Below, one piece after another: positions 7,619-16,754 of a stretch of DNA of 22,500 nucleotides; within the stretch, counting starts at the first letter, position 1; each line of letters begins with the position of its first letter. Made by a program: the position numbers and the translations under genes. The notes beneath the pieces were generated by a model. That model had not been told where the DNA came from and did no database searches. It saw only the letters and a program-made list of their open reading frames with translations. Source of the DNA: Stramonita haemastoma (lineage: Eukaryota; Mollusca; Gastropoda; Neogastropoda; Muricidae); NCBI GenBank assembly GCA_030674155.1, contig CM060317.1, positions 87,915,573-87,938,072 on the forward strand. The letters run 5' to 3'.

Positions 7619-8454
7619 TGAACTTTCTCTTTTCACCAAAATAGATCTTTCGTTTGAATCAACCGCCGAACAAAGTCTTTGACCTGTAGTCTATTCATAG
7701 TCAATCGGCGAAAGATTTTTGTACATACAGGAAGACCACCACTGTCATGTCTGAGAAAAAGCAAACCCATCCAAAATATTGAAACAAAAAAAAAGAAATA
7801 CAAAGCTAAAAAAAACCCCACAAAAACACCAAGGAAACCTGGAGAGGGGGGGAGGAGGGTGTTAAGAGGAGGCTAGGGTGAAATGGTGACGGTATTAAAA
7901 GGAAAGAATGGGAGGGAAAGATAAGAGGATAGAAGGAAGTTGTGCGAGAAGAAAAAGATAAAGACAAGGGCAACAACGCTAAAACCAACCAACCAATGAC
8001 AATCCCCCCCCCCCCACCCCTGCTAGCTTCTTCCTTTAGATTTTCTGATATACATATTATTACTGTTATTATCTTTGGAGTTTTTTTGGTAAGCAATAAT
8101 AAACACAATAAACACTATCAACAATAAACACAACAATCTATAAAGCAACAACAATCATAGCTGCAGAAACAACATCTGTACCGACTGGACGATGATGATA
8201 GCGAAAACAACTTTGGATAACAATAATGATAATAACAATAACAGAAGCAGAGCAAATGCAACACTGGCAGAGCCCAATCCTCTCTCTCCCTGTAAACTGC
8301 TGTCATCACTGATGCTACTTTGGGACCCTAGTGACTCCTCTTGCAGTTAACTTCTTACTGAGAAGTCAAATCAGTCATGTGCGAATGCGTCAAGTCTATA
8401 ACGGGTAAACTCATTAAGGTAAATATCTGAAAAGTTTAGACGTTTCATCCATTC
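7619..8454. other. Unique sequence, nothing recognised
   Basis: About 830 bp, purine-rich at 7770-7960, with a C12 run at 8004-8015 and loosely repeated AAT/AAC triplets at 8100-8250. The open frames are short and follow the purine bias. No RNA gene or conserved protein was seen. Confidence 0.5.
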
Positions 8455-8700
8455 GCATACGCACGCACATACACACGCGTACGCGTGCGCACGCGCACAA
8501 AGACACGGGTACAGACACATACACGCATGCACACACACGCACGAGCACACACGCACATACACACACACAACACACACACACGCGCGCCCGTGCGCGTGCG
8601 CGCACACACACGCATACACACACTCATACACACACACAACCCCCCCTCCACACACACACATACGCACAAACTTCCAATATCTCCTCCCACACACAAACAC
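8455..8700. repeat. Compound CA/CG/GCAC/ACAT array
   Basis: Alternating purine-pyrimidine sequence with ACGC, CGCG, ACAT and CACA subunits, broken at about 8641-8655 by a short C run. Open His/Thr/Arg and Cys/Val frames are artefacts. It is a Z-DNA-prone stretch of over 150 bp. Confidence 0.88.
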
Positions 8701-9035
8701 AAACCACCCACCCCCAAAAACCTTCTTACAGCATACTTTAACACACAAAAGAAGAAAAAAAAAACCCAAAACGACAACCGACAAAAACCCCTACGACGAC
8801 GACGACAACGAGAACAACAACGGCATAGGGACTTAAAGGGAGTGTACATAAGGCTGGGTACAAACACAGTATCCTCTCCATTGCCCATCTTCCCCAGGCA
8901 ACCTGTCTGCTGATCCCCTGCCCGTGTCTACAGGCATAATGTCCCTGTTTGCCCGGTTTGCCAAAACAAGGTAATAGAACGCTGCTGCTTTTATCAAGTC
9001 TGGGTGATTTTGGCTCCGAAAGTCACCCCCGTGAG

Positions 9036-9084
9036 AGAGAGACAGGGAGGAGAGAGGGGGGAGGAGGGGAGGGGGGAGAGAGAG

Positions 9085-9127
<43 letters not shown>

Positions 9128-9167
9128 AGACAGAGACAGAGAGTGAGAGAGAGACAGACAGACAGGC

Positions 9168-9202
<35 letters not shown>

Positions 9203-9218
9203 GAGAGGGAGGAGAGAG

Positions 9219-9279
<61 letters not shown>

Positions 9280-9280
9280 T
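9036..9280. repeat. Compound (GA)n/(GACA)n array
   Basis: GA- and GGGA-rich purine tract (9036-9130), GACA units (about 9150-9205), then (GA)n to about 9278. 8701-9035 holds an A/C-rich run, a (GAC)n-like stretch at about 8792-8812 and otherwise unique sequence. Confidence 0.92.
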
Positions 9281-9442
9281 AGATTAGAAGACTTGAAAAC
9301 TTTTGCTTGCCTCTTGAAAGATTTAGTAGTAGTTGTAAAGAGCGGTCGATGTATAAGTGAATAGTGTAATGTCGTTATGTTACTGTAATATTCTTCTTGA
9401 AGTTAACCGATTTTCAAAGTGTGATTGTAGATCTTTTTTTTA

Positions 9443-9532
9443 AGAGAGACAGAGACAGACAGACACAGAGACAGAGACAGAGACAGAGAGACAGACAGAG
9501 AGACAGAGACAGAAACAGAGACAGAGAGGAAT
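9443..9532. repeat. GAGACA/GACA array
   Basis: About 90 bp of AGAGAC and AGAC units. The flanks 9281-9442 and 9533-9700 are unique and hold nothing recognised. Confidence 0.9.
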
Positions 9533-9821
9533 CTATTGATAAGGGCTAGATCGTCGATCAAGAAATTGTGTATCCCGTTATATGCACTGAACCAGCTTCA
9601 ATAGTCACACCAGTCATATCAGTCTGTTTGACCACCTTTCTTTGAAAAAAAGGCATTTGTTTGAGTGTTACAAAGAGTTGCGCTTTTCCAGTATGCTTTC
9701 ATGTCAAATGGCGGTCTAGAGGCTCTCAGAGGTAACTCAGGGGTTGAGGAGGGCAAGACGTATGGAGTTTGAATTCCATTCCAGGACGTACATTTTCCTT
9801 GTTTATTGATTAAACGATGGT

Positions 9822-9828
9822 TAGTAGT
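9822..9828. repeat. Target-site duplication of SINE-B copy 2 (left)
   Basis: TAGTAGT, repeated at 10135-10141 on the other side of the SINE-B insertion. Confidence 0.6.
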
Positions 9829-10134
9829 TGGGGGACGGGATAGCTCAGTGGTCAGAGCACTCGCTTTCCCCAAGCTAAGGTTAAGCAACATCGAGCGTGG
9901 TTACCAATTCGATGGGTGACCGTTTGCGCGCCTTGGCTTCAATACAATACCCAGTTCACCCAGCTGTCAATGGGTACCTACCCTCTTTAGGGTCAGGGAA
10001 GGTAAAGCAGCGAGGGAGAGGAGATGGGCGCCACCTTTAATATGCAGGCCCCTAAAGAAGCTGAGGCCTCTGACGCCTCACTTCCCTACGACCACATAAG
10101 TTATGGGATATCTTTACCTTTTTTTTTCTTTACC
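9829..10134 (+). mobile_element. SINE-B copy 2: chimeric tRNA/5S-headed SINE, full length
   Basis: The + strand copy begins with GGGGACGGGATAGCTCAGTG. The A box is at 9841-9857, with D-stem arms GCTC/GAGC. The 5S-like block is at 9880-9926 (34 of 47 positions equal to recalled animal 5S by hand count). The body carries AATGGGTACCTACCCTCTTT, AGGGTCAGGGAAGGTAAAGC, GGGAGAGGAGATGGGCGCC, GGCCCCTAAAGAAGCTGAGG and TTATGGGA, and a pyrimidine tail CTTTACC(T)n. It is flanked by the 7-bp repeats TAGTAGT. It lies inside the older SINE-C-like copy, which dates it as the younger event. Confidence 0.87.
9880..9926 (+). other. 5S rRNA-like internal promoter region in SINE-B copy 2
   Basis: The blocks TTAAGCA, TCG, TGGTTA, GATGGG and GACCG keep exact 5S spacing with no gap over 47 bp. 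AAGCTAAG just before (9872-9879) also resembles the start of the 5S A box, as if a few bases were duplicated at the junction. Confidence 0.75.
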
Positions 10135-10141
10135 TAGTAGT
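10135..10141. repeat. Target-site duplication of SINE-B copy 2 (right)
   Basis: TAGTAGT, identical to 9822-9828. Confidence 0.6.
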
Positions 10142-10239
10142 CTGGGCGTTAAACTTTTGGCTGAGCGGACAACGGTTTCGTGTTCAGCACCTTTGCTCAT
10201 TGAAGAGGCTGCAGGAGAATCCTCAGAACCAACATACTA

Positions 10240-10335
10240 TTCAATGTAAAGCAATAGCCTACACTACAATATAAACACTATAGGAGACAATACAATACTA
10301 CATGAAACCATTGCATACGATAGCATAGAATAGTC
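10240..10335. repeat. Degenerate ACAAT/ATACA pentamer stretch
   Basis: Loosely repeated CAATA, ACTAC and ACAAT units downstream of the old SINE-C-like element, in the orientation of its expected 3' tail. Too decayed to count copies. Confidence 0.45.
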
Positions 10336-11079
10336 TGAGATAAATCATACCTTTCCCTACCCTACCCTACTTAATCATGAACCCAATCAGCCATGTTTAG
10401 AATAAATGTATTGGTACATTCTGCTACCCCTAAAAACCTTTCAGGTATGATTTTTTGTGACTGGAAATATTACACTTTGAATGCTACATGTATATGTGTA
10501 TGTGGAAGAGGGGAGAGATTTTGTTGTTGTTGTTGTTGTTGCTTTGTTTTGTTCATGAAAGGATTTAAGTGATGTATGTAGACACGTTTACAATTTGTAA
10601 ATTTAAATACAATGGAAAAGGAGAAAACCAAATGACTGACCTGATGGCTAGATTGGTGACTTTTTCCATGCATTTTTCTTACCTAGTTCAATAAATTTTA
10701 ACATGAACGGTTTCTTTTATTTTATTATATTTGATAGTTATTATTCATGGGATTAATAACACTATTAAATTTATATTGTTTTGGTTACTGGTTAAGGCCT
10801 TTTTGTTTTTGTGTTTTTGTTTTTATTGTTGTTGATATGTGTAACGGGTTTTATTTACTAGTATAATAATTTTTCATTATTATAATTGTGGTTGCTGTCT
10901 GTGTTTCCCCCTTCTTATCCGACCCAACCTTTTTGTGTTTGGTTGTGTGTATTTTTCCAGTGGTGATGGGTATTATATCATACTGTATCGTTATTGTGGT
11001 ACAGTGTAGTTGTGTTGTGTTTTTTTAATCGTTTTTGTTTGGGGTTTTTTTTGACTGTTGATATTTTTCTCCTTTTAGT
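10336..11079. other. AT-rich unique sequence
   Basis: About 740 bp of T-rich sequence with a (TTG)n run at about 10520-10542 and three CCCTA units at 10355-10370. No coding frame, RNA gene or known element recognised. Confidence 0.5.
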
Positions 11080-11195
11080 CAAGTCAAGTCAAGTCAAGTC
11101 AAAAACACTTTAATCATCCCTGAAGGGCAATTACAATACTGACAGGCATATTGCTACAAATTCATAATCAAACACACGAAGGAGCTACATTTCTT
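11080..11195 (-). mobile_element. LINE 3' end with (GACTT)n tail, uninterrupted copy
   Basis: On + it reads (GTCAA)x4-5 at 11080-11101, then AACACTTTAATCATCCCTGA, AGGGCAATTACAATACTGAC and AGGCATATTG. On the minus strand this is GGGATGATTAAAGTGTTTTT followed by GACTT repeats, typical of a retroposon 3' terminus. It is the reference for the interrupted copy at 3502-3995. Homology fades after GGAGCTACATTTC at about 11190. No ORF is attached. Confidence 0.72.
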
Positions 11196-11636
11196 TTTTG
11201 TTCAAACATTATATAACTTCAAATAAAATGTCACAAACACTCACACTCTACGCGCGCGCGCTTGCACACACGCAAACACACGCAAACACACACACCAATG
11301 TTTAGATACAATGTTCTTAAAAACCATTGACTAGAAAAGACATATGATCACCATTATTTACACATTATACGCACGCGTTCACACCCGCACATATACAAAG
11401 CCAAAAAGCCTTTATATATAAAGTATGAATTGAAAGTATCGAGATATAATTGATATTAATAATATTGATATAAACCTGATATAAATTGTTTTAAATAATG
11501 GTATTTGTGATATTGTAAATGATATAATTTGTTTGTTTAAACACTACATGATTTTTAAAACTCTAAATGTGTGCACGCGCGTATGAGCATACGTGCTCGT
11601 GTGGCGAGCGCGCCCAGGCGCGCGTGTTTTATTTTT
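11196..11636. other. AT-rich sequence with short CA/CG runs
   Basis: Contains CGCG/ACAC runs at about 11250-11295, degenerate ATAATTGATATTA stretches at about 11440-11530, and a CG-rich patch at 11572-11625. May include the rest of the LINE 3' untranslated region. Nothing recognised. Confidence 0.45.
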
Positions 11637-11751
<115 letters not shown>

Positions 11752-11884
11752 CATTAATTTTGACAGAAGTAAGGTAAATTTAATTTTGAGGCTGTTGAAT
11801 CATGTTAGTTAAACAATATTGGTGAAATGTTTATTTTTCTCTTTATTTCCTAGATAGATTGCTTGATAAAAAAAAAGCAAATCA

Positions 11885-11941
11885 ATGCTTGTTCAATGTA
11901 CCATCTGGAGATAATAATTTGACTTTGACTTTGACTTTGAC
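11885..11941 (+). mobile_element. LINE 3' tail remnant with (TTTGAC)n
   Basis: CAATGTACCATCTGGAGATA, then ATAATTTGACTTTGACTTTG on the + strand: a unique end followed by four TTTGAC hexamers, then a C run and a CA array. It shares the plan AGATAATAA(AGT) plus short tail repeat with 5599-5665. Only the terminus is visible. Confidence 0.5.
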
Positions 11942-12024
11942 ACCCCCCCCACACACACACACTTACACACACACTTACACACACACTTACACACACACTT
12001 ACACACACACACACACACACACAC

Positions 12025-12074
<50 letters not shown>

Positions 12075-12104
12075 CTCACACACACACACACACACACACA
12101 CACA
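11942..12104. repeat. Poly-C, (CACACACTTA)n and (CA)n array
   Basis: A C run, then four or five decamer units CACACACTTA at about 11954-12006, then long (CA)n with few interruptions to 12104. 12105-12600 is unique, with C runs at about 12222-12235 and short (TAC)n at about 12465-12487; nothing recognised. Confidence 0.93.
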
Positions 12105-12604
12105 TTCCAATCCAGAAAGGTTACCCCCAAAATCAGATCAGCTCAAATTCACACCTGCCTCGTTTCAGCCAGATCTCTTCATTATAACTTTATACCCTCC
12201 CCTTTCTCTCCATTCCAATCTCCCCCCCCCCCCCACCACCACCACTAACTCCCCCCCCCAACCTCCACACTCCCTACTCCTCCACGTCTCTTTTCTCTCT
12301 CGTGTCATTGAAATCTTCTAATCCCATTAACTCGAAGTCAAACATTGTTCCACCGATAGGGTTACCCAACAAAGCCCTACGACTCAATTTTCTCCAGGAG
12401 TCCGACACGGGCAAACAGCGCTATCAAGCACTTATCTTTCGTTCTGTGCTCCTGGCTGCTACTGCTACTACCACTACTACTACTGCTATTAGGATAGATA
12501 GCCTTTGGAATCAGGCCATACATACTGTTTATAGTCTGTGGTGGTGGGTCCTTTTCTTTGCTGCTGGTTTCTTTCTCTGTGTGTAGTAGTGGAGCTAGCT
12601 GTGT

Positions 12605-12656
12605 GGGAAGTATTGTGTGTTGTATTGTTTGTTGTATGTATTGTATTGTATGGGGT
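12605..12656. repeat. (TATTG/TGTAT)n pentamer stretch
   Basis: TATTG, TGTAT and TTGTG pentamers, the same class as 630-975. Confidence 0.6.
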
Positions 12657-12782
12657 GGGGAATGAATATTGGGGTTTTGACATCCGCCGACACTGACCAA
12701 TTTTATCTCCCTTTTCAGTTCAAAACAGTTTGGTGTTGACATCAATGAAATGGACAGGACACGAATTGAGACGTACACCCAT

Positions 12783-12903
12783 TCACGCACGCAGCACACA
12801 ACACACGCACGCACGCACGTACCATGTACACACAAACACACACACACATGTGCGTGTACACGCACGCCCGCACGCACGCACGCACGCATGCACACACACA
12901 CAA
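12783..12903. repeat. CA/CGCA compound array
   Basis: Alternating ACGC, ACAC and GCAC units, with GTGCGTGTACACGCAC-like inverted pieces at about 12848-12866. The preceding 12657-12782 is unique and unrecognised. Confidence 0.88.
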
Positions 12904-12964
12904 TCATTCAGATTCCCTTAGCTGCAGATTCATTTTCTCTCATTTATCCTGAATCTGAAGTTAT

Positions 12965-13057
12965 CGCGAACGGTCACCCATCCACTTGGTAACCACGCTC
13001 GATGCTGCTTAACCTTAGGGGAAAGCGAGTGCTCTGACCTCTGAGCTATCCCGTCCC
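12965..13057 (-). mobile_element. SINE-B copy 3, head fragment
   Basis: The minus strand starts GGGACGGGATAGCTCAGAGG (A box 13032-13048) and carries the 5S-like block (12967-13013: TTAAGCA, TCG, TGGTTA, GATGGG, GACCG). Homology stops right after the 5S-like block, so body and tail are lost. A GAAG/AAG-rich stretch adjoins its 5' side. Confidence 0.8.
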
Positions 13058-13146
13058 ACAGAAGGAGAAGAAGAAGAAGAAAAAATAGCCACCTTCTAGT
13101 CATACGAGTCGCCTTTATTACAAGTTGTCTCCATTCTTCATAATTG

Positions 13147-13492
13147 GGATGGGACAGCCTAGTGGTCAGAACATTGCGCTCGCAATTTGACGACCCGGGT
13201 TCGATTCCCGCTCGAGGGGATTTTTCCTCTAGAGTTAACATCGGTGCTGACTCCACTCTCCCCAAAAGTCCTTCGGATGAGATTTAAACCCCGTTGGTGA
13301 ACGTACGCAGAACATCTTGCGTACATGTTAAATGGTGTTCCGCTTTTCGTAAGAGTAGGTCATTGTGTGTTCGGTGGAAGAGATGACAAGATTTACAAAA
13401 CTGTATTCACACAGGGACTGGATGTAAAAGAGCACATGAATGCTTATTCCATTATTCTCGATATAAAAGAAATAAATAAATAAATAAATAAT
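13147..13492 (+). mobile_element. SINE-A copy 1, full length
   Basis: The tRNA-like head GGGACAGCCTAGTGGTCAGA (A box about 13155-13170) includes an ATTGC/GCAAT anticodon-stem-like pair and a perfect B box GGGTTCGATTCCC at 13197-13209. The body carries CTGACTCCACTCTCC, AGTCCTTCGGATGAGATTTA, CATCTTGCGTACATGTTAAA, GTTCCGCTTTTCGTAAGAGT and GGGACTGGATG. The 3' end reads TATTCCATTATTCTCGATAT, then (AAAT)n. The minus copies at 17836-18060 and 18502-18784 match its body and tail in reverse order, which confirms it as a dispersed family. No convincing duplication; a short ATAAT occurs at both ends. Confidence 0.87.
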
Positions 13493-13910
13493 CCACCTGC
13501 CTACCTCCCCCATCCTTGCCACACACTTTGAATCCTGTGTACATGTGTCGTGCATCCCTAACCCACCCCCCACCTTCCCACCACCCCTTCTCTCCCTTCT
13601 TCACCCTACCTTCTACCACTGCAGCCCCCCACCCCCATCCCTCATCCCCAACAAACTGCTGCTGTCTTGTCACACCGTCAGGTTGAGGTGACTAACCACT
13701 GTGCACACACACACACACACAGGCAGCTAGCCATCACTATGGAGTAAGAGGGGGGGTGACAGAGGGGACATGGTGGGGGAGGGGGAGGTGTGATGAATGA
13801 CCCCCAACAGGCCTCACTTAGTGCTGGCTCATGGAGCACTTCACTTCTCTTACACAGACATCAACACTGCTGTTAGCTGATACTGTCACACAGCTGAGGA
13901 TGAGGATAAG
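13493..13910. other. C-rich unique sequence
   Basis: Pyrimidine-rich, then mixed, with a short (CA)n at about 13703-13721. The frames are short and compositionally biased. Nothing recognised. Confidence 0.5.
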
Positions 13911-14000
<90 letters not shown>

Positions 14001-14008
14001 CAGACAGA

Positions 14009-14046
<38 letters not shown>

Positions 14047-14228
14047 GGACAGCAGACAGACAGACAGCGGACGGACACAGAAGACAGATACAGACACAGA
14101 CACAGACAGACAAAGACAGACAGACGGACGGACAGACAGACGGACAGACAGACAGACGGACAGACAGACGAACAGACAGACGGACAGACAGACACAGACA
14201 GACAGACAGACAGTAACAGACACAGACT

Positions 14229-14264
<36 letters not shown>

Positions 14265-14271
14265 AACACAC
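13911..14271. repeat. Compound (GA)n/(GACA)n array
   Basis: Almost pure (GA)n at 13914-13991, about 40 units, then GACA with GACG variants (14022-14264) and CACAGACAGA hexamers. It is 360 bp of purine-rich strand. Open Arg/Glu, Asp/Arg/Gln/Thr and Ser/Leu/Val/Cys frames result from it and are not genes. Confidence 0.95.
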
Positions 14272-14690
14272 ACTTTTAATTTTACGATTGTATAATCATT
14301 TACATAAAAACCTAGTATATTGAAAAAGGTTGGAATTATAGATTTCTTGCAATTAGTAAGTTTTAGAAAGAAGTATAGCTGATGTTTTGTACTGTGGATA
14401 CCTATGGCGTTGCTTTCGTAAATACTTTCGCTACATATTTCAGCAACATGAAGGAACCTATGATAGCTACAAAATTTGGCGATTTTGTGTGGGTGGGTTC
14501 AGGATTCAGTGCGCATACTACTTTCTCAATACTTGCTAAGATTAATCCATATGCTCAACTGCAAATGGGCAGTCTTTTATTTTCCGACATAATGTAAGAT
14601 GGAGGACATTAACATTCTGCATTGCAGCAGACATCAATCATGGCATGGGGAAATGATGGGGGCTAAATCATTTCAAACAGAAGACATCTT
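14272..14690. other. Unique sequence with one small frame of natural composition
   Basis: Unique AT-rich DNA. A + frame at 14382-14597 (71 codons, in-frame stop at 14376-14378) has a mixed amino-acid composition unlike the repeat-driven frames, but shows no recognised domain, signal peptide or splice context. It is not called as a gene. Confidence 0.4.
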
Positions 14691-14758
14691 CTTCTTTTCC
14701 TTTTTTCTTTTCCTTCTTGTTCTTTTGTTGTTTTGTTTTGTTGTTGTTGTTGTTTTGT

Positions 14759-14933
14759 TCTTCTTCTTCTTCTTCTTCTTCTTCTTCTTCTTCTTCTTCT
14801 TCTTCTTCTTCTTCTTCTTCTTCTTCTTCTTCTTCTCTCTTCCTCCTCCTCCTCCCCCTCCTCCTTTTTTTCTCTCTTCTTCTTCTTCTTCTTCTTCTTC
14901 TTCTTCTTCTTCTTCTTCTTCTTCTTCTTCTTC
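14759..14933. repeat. (TTC)n mirror-repeat array in two blocks
   Basis: About 26 TTC units at 14759-14836, a TCC-rich spacer, then about 19 more at 14877-14933, with no purine from about 14759 to 14933. GAA/TTC arrays of this length can form intramolecular triplex DNA. The open Phe, Ser, Leu and Arg/Lys/Glu frames are artefacts. 14934-15480 is unique and unrecognised. Confidence 0.95.
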
Positions 14934-15489
14934 TGATCAGTCACCATGGAATGCTGATGATTCTGCTAATGCATCGTTTCCGTGATGCGCCCAGTGGAGA
15001 AAAAGGAAAGAGAGGAAGAGAAAATCAAACGTTAATGGCAAAAGCTTGATTTTTTTTTTTAGCCAGAACTCAATGGCTGGCTGTGGGGTTCCGAATTTGT
15101 TGGAGGGGTTAAGTAGGTAGGTGGGAGGAGGAAGAGAGAGGAGGGCGAGAAGGGAGGGGGAGGTAGGAGACGTGATGATCCCTCTGGTGTATAGAGTGCT
15201 GGACGTTTCAAGCATTCAGAATCACTTCTTGGGCTGACTGTTCTTTAGGGCTGCATAATTTTACAAGTAAAATTCTTGGTGCTTCATTTATACCTTCAGC
15301 CCAAGAATTTGAGAATCTACAAAAAATATAATATAGAATCTTTTGACGTGAGTCCACAGAAGTTGTGCAAATGCAAATTATAATAATAAAAAGATGTTGC
15401 AAGATGGAATTGTAAAATAAAAACAGCCAACCCCCCAGTTCAACCACGAAGCTCGTTCCAGTCTAACCATACCTATGATGACAACAATC

Positions 15490-16095
15490 AGAAAGGACAG
15501 TGAAGCATTCCGCAGTTGCGTCTTTCCCCCCCTCCCTCCCTCTCCTTCCCTCAGGCCAGGCTCCTGTCTGGCGCTGTTTTCCCCTGTTAAAATGCTGGAC
15601 TGGGGATGTTGTCCTCAAAGGCAGCCGGAAAAAACATACCCTTTTTGTCCCGCAGAGGGAGAAGATCGGCGATAAGAGGAACAAACCCCCAGCAGTTGTG
15701 GTTCTGGGGCCACGCTAATTTGCCTCTGGCTGCAAGGGGGATAACAAGGCGCTCAAACTGACAAACATGGCGGAGCAAACGCCACGCTAGTGTCTGTCCC
15801 ATCGGCCCCCGTGCCGCATAATGAGTTTGTTTGCGCGGCAATGCGCGGCTTCAGCGTTGACACGGGAGGCAGAGAAGTCGCTGTGGAGACGAGGCTGGCT
15901 GGTCCGGGGAGGGAGGGAGGGAGTGTGTCAACCTCCCCCTGACATGCCCGAGAAGGGTTTGATTAAAGACGTCAATCCACTCCTGTCCGGTGAAAGGGCG
16001 AGTGTTGCCACAGTCCTCTGCGGTTATTATGGCTATCCTCTGATTAATGAAGGAGGGATGTATCAAGGTGGAATGAAACCGCTCTTTGAAGTTTA
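15490..16095. other. GC-richer unique block, possible conserved non-coding or exon-bearing DNA
   Basis: About 600 bp with no simple repeat and visibly more CpG than its surroundings. It includes short sequences similar to transcription-factor sites: TTTGATTAAAGACGTCAAT (15958-15976, a TCF-like and a CRE-like half) and CTGATTAATGA (16040-16050, homeodomain-like). Frames of 66-91 codons on both strands overlap each other and resemble no family I know. It could be regulatory DNA or an unrecognised exon; the evidence is composition only. 16096-16350 is ordinary AT-rich unique sequence. Confidence 0.3.
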
Positions 16096-16350
16096 GGTGT
16101 TCAGGTTAAACATAGTTTAAGATGGTAGACATATGGTGAGGGAGAGTTATAGTTATGTTTTTTCTATGTCTGGTCACCACTGGCTAATAGAAAATTGTAA
16201 TAATATAAATATGTTATTTTCCACTTCGTGATAGTGGTATGACGCATGTCGTCTGCAATTTTCGAGGCTAGCATACAACAGCATCACAGTATATCAAGAA
16301 ATACACGTGTATACAAAGAGAAAAGAATTTTTTAAAAAAAGATAATTAAT

Positions 16351-16431
16351 GGCGCGCTCTCTGTGCGCTTCCATGAGAAGCAGCCTGAATGTTAATCAGA
16401 GAAACTGCATGACTGAGCTACAAAACAACAC
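16351..16431 (+). mobile_element. SINE-C copy 3, 3' end only
   Basis: GGCGCGCTCTCTGTGCG, GAGAAGCAGCCTGAAT, CAGAGAAACTGCATGAC align in order with the 3' part of SINE-C at 6345-6405 (GACGCGCTCTC, GAGAGCAGCCCGAAT, CAGAGAAATCTGCTGTGAC). A pentamer array follows at the position of the tail. Confidence 0.6.
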
Positions 16432-16695
16432 TATACAATACACAATACATACGATACAATTCAACACAATATAATGATGACGAACAATACAATACAATAC
16501 AATAACGATACAATACAATACAATACATCAATACAACCAATACATACAATACAATACATACATACGATACAATACAATTAACAATGCAAAACACACATAC
16601 TATACAATACAATGAACAGTACAATACAACACAATACAACACAATACACACAATACAATACGATACAATACTTTGCAACATAATACAACACATAC
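16432..16695. repeat. (AATAC)n pentamer array at a SINE-C tail
   Basis: About 260 bp of ACAAT/ATACA units with scattered substitutions, starting where the SINE-C 3' end stops. The Cys/Val/Ile/Leu-rich minus frame across it is an artefact. Confidence 0.85.
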
Positions 16696-16754
16696 AATGC
16701 TTTTTCAGTTAACACTACCACCACCACGTGCACTTAAAAATGCATGTGTTTGAA

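Larger units (their letters stand above)
9707..10200 (+). mobile_element. Old SINE-C-like element, split by SINE-B
   Basis: Left part 9707-9828: GGCGGTCTAGAGG (A-box end of SINE-C), a decayed B box GAGTTTGAATTCC near 9767, then ACATTTTCCTTGTTTATTGA and CGATGG. Right part 10135-10200: TCTGGGCG, ACTTTTGGCTGAG, ACAACGG, CGTGT, CAGCAC, which follows the SINE-C order TCTGGGCG, TTTCGGATGAG, ATAAACCGAGG, CGTGTG. Removing the SINE-B between them restores the order found at 3545-3610 and 6150-6200. Divergence is high, so the copy is old. ACAAT-rich sequence follows where the SINE-C tail would be. Confidence 0.6.

Noticed and set aside
9880..9926. 5S rRNA gene or pseudogene
   Set aside because: Only the internal control region is 5S-like; the 5' part of 5S is replaced by a tRNA-like segment and the 3' part by SINE body, and the same chimera recurs at other sites.
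10355..10370. Telomere-like CCCTA repeats
   Set aside because: Three CCCTA pentamers only; the animal telomere repeat is CCCTAA, and the stretch is internal and too short.
13147..13217. tRNA gene at the SINE-A head
   Set aside because: A and B boxes are good, but the acceptor stem does not close, the segment continues into a dispersed SINE body, and related body copies occur nearby.
14599..15049. 128- and 110-codon frames rich in Phe, Ser and Leu over the TTC array
   Set aside because: Frame openness results from the pyrimidine-only strand; all three frames are open and there is no domain outside the repeat.
15821..16096. 91-codon + frame and overlapping 71-codon - frame in the GC-richer block
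   Set aside because: They overlap on opposite strands, match no family I know, and lack splice context; kept only as a composition-based region of interest.
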